This document shows positions 48,019 through 52,696 of a stretch of DNA of 52,696 bases, in pieces (within the stretch, counting starts at the first letter, position 1; each line of letters starts with the position of its first letter). Made by a program: the position numbers and the translations under genes. The notes under the pieces were generated by a model. The model was not told where the DNA came from, ran no database searches, and worked only from the letters and a program-made list of their open reading frames with translations. Source of the stretch: Marinobacterium sp. GTDB taxonomy: Bacteria > Pseudomonadota > Gammaproteobacteria > Pseudomonadales > Balneatricaceae. Where the stretch lies: assembly GCA_030602245.1 (NCBI GenBank), contig JAUWAC010000018.1, forward strand, positions 1 through 52,696, given 5' to 3'.

Positions 48019-48852
48019 ATGGATATGACTGTTAAGCCACACCTTCACGCAAGTGCCACTGCCGGCGATCAGAGCGCGCGCAAGATCGTCTCGATCGATG
48101 ACCTGTCGCTGGTGTTCGAGACCAACGACGGGCCGGTCAATGCACTCTCTCACATCAACCTGGACATCCACGCCGGTGACTTCGTGTCCTTCATCGGCCC
48201 CTCCGGATGCGGCAAGACCACCCTGCTGCGCGTCATCGCCGATCTGGAGCGCCAGACGGCCGGCACCATCGAGGTGGACGGCACGACGCCGGAGGATGCC
48301 CGTCTGAACCGCCTCTACGGCTATGTGTTTCAGGCGCCGGCGCTGTTCCCGTGGCGCACCATCGCCGGTAACTGCAAAGTACCACTGGAAATTTTTGGTA
48401 TCAGCAAGGAGCAGCAACAGCGGCAGATCGACAAGTATCTGGAGCTGGTGGGACTGGGCGACTTCCACAAAAAGTTTCCCTGGCAACTGTCCGGCGGCAT
48501 GCAGCAGCGCGCCTCCATCGCCCGTGCGCTTTGTTTCGAGCCGGAGCTGCTGCTGATGGACGAGCCGTTCGGTGCACTGGATGAGATCACCCGCGACCAC
48601 CTGAACCTGGAGCTGTTGAAGATCTGGCGCGAGACGCGCAAGACCGTGGTGTTCGTGACCCACTCCATCCCTGAAGCGGTGCTGCTGTCGACCCATATCG
48701 TCGTGATGTCGCCCCGGCCGGGTCGTATCGCCAGGATCATCAAGAGCCCGCTGCCCCGTGAGCGCACGCTGGACGATCGCGACAGCCCCGAGTTCATCGC
48801 CCTGGCGCACGAAGTGCGCGAGGCGCTGGCCAATGATCACCGCATCAACTGA
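48019..48852 (+). CDS. ABC importer ATPase (SsuB/ThiZ type)
   Basis: 277-aa ATP-binding subunit. Walker A FIGPSGCGKTTLLRV, Q-loop YVFQAPALFPW, signature LSGGMQQRASIARAL, Walker B LLLMDEPFGALDE, and the switch VTHSIPEAVLLS. The class serves importers for sulfonates, nitrate and thiamine precursors. The ATG at 48019 has AGGAG 6 bp upstream and lies 20 bp past the hydA stop. The energy source for the transporter coded by the next three genes. Confidence 0.92.
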   Translation: MDMTVKPHLHASATAGDQSARKIVSIDDLSLVFETNDGPVNALSHINLDIHAGDFVSFIGPSGCGKTTLLRVIADLERQTAGTIEVDGTTPEDARLNRLYGYVFQAPALFPWRTIAGNCKVPLEIFGISKEQQQRQIDKYLELVGLGDFHKKFPWQLSGGMQQRASIARALCFEPELLLMDEPFGALDEITRDHLNLELLKIWRETRKTVVFVTHSIPEAVLLSTHIVVMSPRPGRIARIIKSPLPRERTLDDRDSPEFIALAHEVREALANDHRIN

Positions 48853-48865
48853 TGGAGGTGGACCG

Positions 48866-49747
48866 ATGTTCAAATCGCTCAGAAACAGCCAGGCCGCCGC
48901 ACTGAGCCTGATGGTCGCGGTGCTGCTGGTGATCTGGTATATCGGCGCACTCTGGCTCAACAGCGACCTGCTGATCAACGGCTATGAACGGCGCAACATC
49001 GACTGGAATTTCAGCCAGCTGGTCGCCGATGCCTACTCGATGCAGCGCCCCCTGCTGCCGACGCCTGATCAGATCGGTGCCGAGCTGTACAAATCGATTT
49101 TCGATACCCGGATCGACTCCAAACGCTCACTGGTTTTTCACGCCGGCATCACCCTGTCCTCCACGCTGCTCGGCTTTGCCCTTGGCGGACTGCTGGGCAT
49201 CCTGCTGGCCGTCGGCATCGTGCATAACCGCACCCTGGAGCGCAGCCTGATGCCCTGGGTGATTACCTCTCAGACGATCCCGATCCTCGCCATCGCCCCG
49301 ATGATCATCGTCGTACTGGGCGCGCTGAATTTCACCGGCGTGCTGCCCAAGGCGATCATCTCGATGTACCTCTCCTTCTTCCCGGTCACCATTGGCATGG
49401 TGAAAGGTCTGCGGGCGCCGGACAAGCTGCATATGGAACTGCTCGCCACCTACAGTGCCAACACGACGCAGCTGTTCTGGAAGCTGCGCTGGCCCAGCGC
49501 ACTGCCCTACCTGTTTGCGAGTCTGAAGATCGCCATTGCCGCCGCACTGGTCGGTGCCATCGTCGGCGAACTCCCGACGGGTGCTCAGGGCGGCCTCGGC
49601 GCGCGCCTGCTCAGCGGGTCCTACTACGGACAGACTGTTCAAATCTGGGCTGCACTGATTGTCGCCGCCGTTCTGGGTGCGTCACTGGTCGCGCTGGTCG
49701 GCGTGCTGGAACGCAGGATCAACCGACGCATGGGGATTGCCGCATGA
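48866..49747 (+). CDS. ABC importer permease 1
   Basis: 293-aa inner-membrane permease with one N-terminal segment, then a periplasmic loop of about 55 residues (LPTPDQIGAELYKSIFDTRI), and a five-helix BPD core. The coupling loop is LLATYSANTTQLFWKLRWPSALPYLFASL (about 185-213). It belongs to the SsuC/ThiX group. The start has GGAGG 8 bp upstream. It overlaps the second permease gene by 4 bp (ATGA). Likely substrate: a pyrimidine or its reduced or opened form, from context. Confidence 0.9.
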   Translation: MFKSLRNSQAAALSLMVAVLLVIWYIGALWLNSDLLINGYERRNIDWNFSQLVADAYSMQRPLLPTPDQIGAELYKSIFDTRIDSKRSLVFHAGITLSSTLLGFALGGLLGILLAVGIVHNRTLERSLMPWVITSQTIPILAIAPMIIVVLGALNFTGVLPKAIISMYLSFFPVTIGMVKGLRAPDKLHMELLATYSANTTQLFWKLRWPSALPYLFASLKIAIAAALVGAIVGELPTGAQGGLGARLLSGSYYGQTVQIWAALIVAAVLGASLVALVGVLERRINRRMGIAA

Positions 49748-50718
49748 ACACTCTTGCCCTGAACCGGTTGCTGATCATCGCCGCCGGAGCCCTGTCACTG
49801 ATACTGAGCCTTTTCATCACCGCCGCTGACGGTGCCATCTATCAGCAACAGCCGATCTGGCTGGCGCTGATTCCGTTGCTGCTGCTCGGCGGCTGGTTTG
49901 CCATGTCACTGCTGACGGATCTCGGTGAACAGGCCGCGCCCGGACTTGCGCGCCGGGCCCTGAATCTCGCCGTACCGGCACTGTTTGCCGGGCTGCTGCT
50001 GGCACTGTGGCAGCTGATCGTCACCGGCTTTGGCGTACCTCAGGTGCTGCTGCCGGCACCCAGCACGATCGGTGCAACCTTCTTCGCACAACTCCAGACG
50101 CTGGCGCAGGATTTCGCCCAGACCTGGCTGAAAGCGGTACTGGCCGGATGGCTGATCGGCTGTGGCAGCGGCTTCATCGTCGCGCTGCTGATCGATCGCA
50201 GCCCGTTCCTGCAGAAAGGGCTGCTGCCGATCGGCAACATCATGTCATCGATTCCGATCGTCGGTATCGCGCCGATCATGGTGATGTGGTTCGGTTTCGA
50301 CTGGGAGTCCAAGGCGGCAGTCGTGGTCGTGATGACCTTCTTCCCGATGCTGGTCAACACACTGGCCGGCCTGCACGCCAGTGACCATCTGCACCTGAAC
50401 CTGCTGCACACCTACGCCGGCAACCGACGCCAGACCCTCTGGTATGTGCAGCTGCCGGCGGCGCTGCCGTTCATCTTCAACGCACTGAAACTCAACTCCA
50501 CGCTGGCCCTGATCGGCGCCATCGTCGCCGAGTTCTTCGGCACCCCGATCGTCGGCATGGGCTTTCGCATCTCCACCGAGGTGGGACGCATGAACATGGA
50601 TATGGTCTGGGCCACGATTCTGGTCGCGGCGCTGGCCGGCTCGATCAGCTACGGGCTGCTCGCGCTGCTGGAACGAAAACTCACCTTCTGGCACCCCTCT
50701 ACCCGCTCCGCAGGCTAG
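49744..50718 (+). CDS. ABC importer permease 2
   Basis: 324-aa permease of the same family. It carries two or three extra N-terminal membrane segments (about 5-95) before the common core, which opens LLPAPSTIGATFFAQLQTLA. The coupling loop is LLHTYAGNRRQTLWYVQLPAALPFIF (about 220-245). Two different permeases suggest a heterodimeric channel. Translational coupling to permease 1 is indicated by the ATGA overlap. Confidence 0.9.
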   Translation: MNTLALNRLLIIAAGALSLILSLFITAADGAIYQQQPIWLALIPLLLLGGWFAMSLLTDLGEQAAPGLARRALNLAVPALFAGLLLALWQLIVTGFGVPQVLLPAPSTIGATFFAQLQTLAQDFAQTWLKAVLAGWLIGCGSGFIVALLIDRSPFLQKGLLPIGNIMSSIPIVGIAPIMVMWFGFDWESKAAVVVVMTFFPMLVNTLAGLHASDHLHLNLLHTYAGNRRQTLWYVQLPAALPFIFNALKLNSTLALIGAIVAEFFGTPIVGMGFRISTEVGRMNMDMVWATILVAALAGSISYGLLALLERKLTFWHPSTRSAG

Positions 50719-50775
50719 AGAACTCCGGATAACACTCTGAAAGCACTAAAGTTTGTCAAAGCAGGAGTACAAAGG

Positions 50776-51786
50776 ATGAAAACACGTTTGGGATCTTGGG
50801 TCGCCGGCTGCACGCTGGCCCTGTCGGCATTCTCCACTACTGTGGCACAGGCGGCCGACCCACTGACGCTGCAGCTGAAATGGGTCACTCAGGCCCAGTT
50901 TGGCGGCTACTACGTGGCGCTGGACAAGGGGTTCTACGAGGAAGAAGGACTGGATATGACGATCAAGCCGGGCGGGCCCGATATCGCCCCGCCGCAGGTG
51001 ATCGCCGGTGGTGGCGCGGACGTCATCGTTGAATGGATGCCGGCCGCACTGGCATCCCGCGAGAAGGGCCTGCCGCTGGTCAATATCGGTCAGATTTTCA
51101 ACAAGTCCGGCATGATGCTGACCTGCCTCAAGTCCGCCGGCATCGAGCAGCCGATGGACGTCAAAGGGAAAACGCTGGGCGTCTGGTTCTTTGGTAACGA
51201 GTACCCGTTCCTCGCCTGGATGTCCAAGCTCGGGATCCCGACCGATGGCAGCGAAGGCGGCGTTACCGTGCTGAAGCAGGGCTTTAACGTGGACCCGATC
51301 TTCCAGGGCCAGGCGGACTGTGTCTCGACCATGAACTACAACGAGTACGGCCAGGTGCTGGACGGTGGCCTGACACCGGAAGAGCTGACCGTGTTCAGCT
51401 ATGAGGATCAGGGCGTGGCCATGCTGGAAGACGGCCTCTACACCACCGAAGAGAAACTGGCCGATCCGGCGATGGTCGACAAACTTGCCCGTTTCCTGCG
51501 CGCTTCGGTCAAGGGCTGGAAGTGGGCCGCCGAGCATCCGGAAGAAACGGCCGAAATCGTGCTCGAGTACGACGATACCGGTGCCCAGACCGAGGATCAT
51601 CAGGTCCGCATGGCGAAAGAAATCGCCAAACTGCTGCAGGGCAATCCGAAAGAGATCGGCTATCTCGACCCGGCTGCATTCGATCGTACGGTCGATATCC
51701 TGCTCAGCGGCGACTCAGCTCCGGTCATCACGAAAAAACCGGAAGGCGCCTGGACCCACACCGTATACGAAAAGTCCGGCCTGTAA
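50776..51786 (+). CDS. ABC importer substrate-binding protein, NMT1/THI5-like
   Basis: 336-aa periplasmic binding protein. Signal peptide MKTRLGSWVAGCTLALSAFS to about AQA, then LTLQLKWVTQAQFGGYYVALDKGFYEEEGLD in the mature N-terminus (split over residues 30-60), GGPDIAPPQVIAGGGADVIV and a Trp-rich second lobe. The closest named relatives are ThiY-type proteins, which bind formylaminopyrimidines, so a pyrimidine-like ligand fits. It is 57 bp after permease 2 with AAAGG before the ATG, and a terminator follows. Confidence 0.9.
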   Translation: MKTRLGSWVAGCTLALSAFSTTVAQAADPLTLQLKWVTQAQFGGYYVALDKGFYEEEGLDMTIKPGGPDIAPPQVIAGGGADVIVEWMPAALASREKGLPLVNIGQIFNKSGMMLTCLKSAGIEQPMDVKGKTLGVWFFGNEYPFLAWMSKLGIPTDGSEGGVTVLKQGFNVDPIFQGQADCVSTMNYNEYGQVLDGGLTPEELTVFSYEDQGVAMLEDGLYTTEEKLADPAMVDKLARFLRASVKGWKWAAEHPEETAEIVLEYDDTGAQTEDHQVRMAKEIAKLLQGNPKEIGYLDPAAFDRTVDILLSGDSAPVITKKPEGAWTHTVYEKSGL

Positions 51787-51823
51787 CGCAAAACGTCGCC
51801 GCAGCGACAACACCGCAACAACC

Positions 51824-51855
51824 CAAAAGTCCCTGCCGATGGCCGGGACTTTTTC
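51824..51855 (+). terminator. Terminator of the hydA-ABC operon
   Basis: AAAGTCCC and GGGACTTT arms with an inner GCC-GAT-GGC stem, followed by TTTTT, 40 bp past the substrate-binding protein stop. Confidence 0.88.
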
Positions 51856-51894
51856 ATACGTAGCCGTTAAACGCGCTGACCTGCGCAGCAGCGG

Positions 51895-52368
51895 CTACAG
51901 CTGACTCAGCACCGACTCGGCACTGCTGACCTCAAATGCCTTCGGCGCTTCCAGCAGCAGCCGGGTAACCACACCGTCATCGATAATCATCGCAAAGCGA
52001 CGCGCCCTGACACCGCCGAAGTCGCCGGTTTCCATCTCCAACCCCAGCTCGCGGGTAAAGCTCGCACCGCCATCGGCCAGCATCTTGATCGCGTGCGCCC
52101 CCTCCGTCTGGCGCCACACGCCCAGCACAAAGGCATCATTGACCGCCAGACAGGCGATCAGATCCACCCCTTTCGCCTGCAGCACCGCCGCATGATCGAT
52201 GAAGCCGGGCAGATGACGCTCACTGCAGGTCGGCGTAAACGCCCCCGGCACCGCAAAGATCACCACCTTCTTGCCCGCACACAGCTCGTCCGCCATCACC
52301 TCGTGCGTGCCGTCATCATCCACCATCGTCAGCTTCACATGCGGTATACGATCACCCTCTCGAATCAT
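51895..52368 (-). CDS. Peroxiredoxin, Prx5 type
   Basis: 157-aa thiol peroxidase. The peroxidatic cysteine lies in VPGAFTPTCSERHLPGF near residue 46, the Prx5/AhpE-like signature. Second-half features are DLIACLAVNDAFVLGVW and ARRFAMIIDDGVV. No fused glutaredoxin. The ATG at 52368 has a strong AGGGAGG site; the longer start is poorer. Probably reduces peroxides using glutathione or thioredoxin. An 8-bp tandem repeat lies just upstream. Confidence 0.93.
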   Translation of the reverse strand: MIREGDRIPHVKLTMVDDDGTHEVMADELCAGKKVVIFAVPGAFTPTCSERHLPGFIDHAAVLQAKGVDLIACLAVNDAFVLGVWRQTEGAHAIKMLADGGASFTRELGLEMETGDFGGVRARRFAMIIDDGVVTRLLLEAPKAFEVSSAESVLSQL

Positions 52369-52391
52369 CTCGACCTCCCTCACATTCTTTT

Positions 52392-52435
52392 CCGGCGACC
52401 CGGCGACCCGGCGATCCGGCGATCCGGCGCCCCGG
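52392..52435. repeat. 8-bp tandem repeat CCGGCGAY, about 5.5 copies
   Basis: CCGGCGAC x2, CCGGCGAT x2, CCGGCGCC, CCGG. It starts 23 bp upstream of the peroxiredoxin start codon and 12 bp upstream of its ribosome binding site, in the leader or promoter. Copy number could vary by slipped-strand pairing. Confidence 0.85.
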
Positions 52436-52576
52436 TTCTGCTTATGGCTACAGGCTAGATCAGAAACGAGAGGTGCGCATCAGGGACAGGGGCGGCGCAA
52501 GGCGGGAACAAAGCGGCCGGCCGGGGGCGACAAACAAAAACAGCGGGCCGCTTTCGCTAGACATGATGTTTTGACC
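52436..52576. other. Intergenic region with a long inverted repeat
   Basis: No gene seen. AAAGCGGCC (52510-52518) and GGCCGCTTT (52546-52554) form a perfect 9-bp inverted repeat with a 27-nt loop. No T tract follows, so it is not a standard terminator. Confidence 0.4.
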
Positions 52577-52654
52577 TGCCCTACCTCAACGCTCGTGGAT
52601 TACCATGGCCGTTGAGCAAACAAACCGAGTGGCAGAGCCACATTGAGGAGGGCA
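52577..52654 (+). promoter_or_regulatory. Putative translational attenuator leader
   Basis: Three inverted repeats overlap. TGCCCTACCTCAA (52577-52589) can pair with TTGAGGAGGGCA (52643-52654), which contains the GAGGAG ribosome site of the gene at 52658. CTCAACG (52585-52591) can instead pair with CGTTGAG (52610-52616), which would free that site. GTGGC-AGA-GCCAC (52629-52641) forms a small inner hairpin. A 13-codon open frame (52605-52646) runs through the structure. Confidence 0.45.
52605..52646 (+). CDS. Possible 13-residue leader peptide
   Basis: ATG at 52605 to TGA at 52644-52646 encodes MAVEQTNRVAEPH. It covers one arm of the alternative hairpin and its stop lies in the arm that masks the next ribosome site. 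Its own ribosome site is weak (GTGGA). It could be an accidental frame. Confidence 0.25.
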   Translation: MAVEQTNRVAEPH

Positions 52655-52657
52655 GGC

Positions 52658-52696
52658 ATGAAGGAGTTTAACGCAACCGACGTCAGAATCGAGACC
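52658..52696 (+). CDS. Start of an unidentified gene, cut by the window edge
   Basis: ATG with GAGGAG 8 bp upstream, coding MKEFNATDVRIET and continuing past the end of the window. Too short to assign a family. Confidence 0.4.
   Translation, partial: MKEFNATDVRIET

Overview
The window (about 52.7 kb, GC-rich, densely coded) looks like the chromosome of a halophilic or halotolerant gammaproteobacterium. The reasons are a complete ectoine operon with its dedicated aspartokinase and MarR-type regulator, a Pseudomonas/Oceanospirillum-like TCA block (gltA divergent from sdhCDAB-sucAB-lpd-sucCD), a polyhydroxyalkanoate synthase, a UspE-type stress protein and a PatZ-like acyl-CoA synthetase/acetyltransferase. 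I do not assign a species. No rRNA, tRNA, CRISPR array, phage or complete insertion sequence is visible.

Layout. 0.2-5.4 kb: glutathione reductase (-), an exonuclease III gene with a frameshift (+), UspE-like protein (-), a tandem-DUF2892 membrane protein (+) and a membrane diguanylate cyclase (+). 5.4-10.7 kb: a leftward RND/MMPL exporter - LolA-like protein - beta-barrel operon, divergent from an ArsR-family repressor of the BigR/SqrR/YgaV persulfide-sensing type. The same operator, ATTAG-N6-CTAAT, lies in the exporter promoter and in front of the DUF2892 gene, which defines a small local regulon. 10.7-17.9 kb: Fcy1-type cytosine deaminase, AzlCD exporter, PatZ-like enzyme, a zinc-ribbon protein, PhaC and a PA3496-like protein. 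17.9-22.4 kb: ectABC-ask (-) with ectR (+). 22.4-28.1 kb: a diguanylate cyclase, hisC-rarD, a PAS/degenerate-GGDEF protein divergent from an EAL-HDOD protein, and a cytochrome c5.

28.2-41.2 kb: sucD, sucC, lpdA, sucB, sucA, sdhB, sdhA, sdhD and sdhC, all leftward, then gltA rightward. Terminators follow sdhB, sucD and gltA, so sdhCDAB and sucAB-lpd-sucCD are probably separate transcripts. Good sigma70 promoters are visible for gltA and sdhC.

41.4-51.9 kb: a reductive pyrimidine degradation locus. A leftward preT-preA-carbamoylase operon and a rightward dihydropyrimidinase + ABC importer operon flank a RutR-like TetR gene. Three RutR-type boxes are present, and both operons have -24/-12 (sigma54-like) promoter matches touching or next to a box. 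This suggests nitrogen-scavenging control gated by pyrimidine sensing. The window ends with a Prx5-type peroxiredoxin behind an 8-bp tandem repeat, and with a leader whose mutually exclusive inverted repeats can bury or free the ribosome binding site of a gene cut by the window edge.

Best candidates for undescribed biology are (1) the persulfide-repressor regulon joining an RND exporter/LolA-like/beta-barrel operon to a duplicated DUF2892 protein, (2) the RutR plus sigma54 architecture, and (3) the possible translational attenuator at the right edge.
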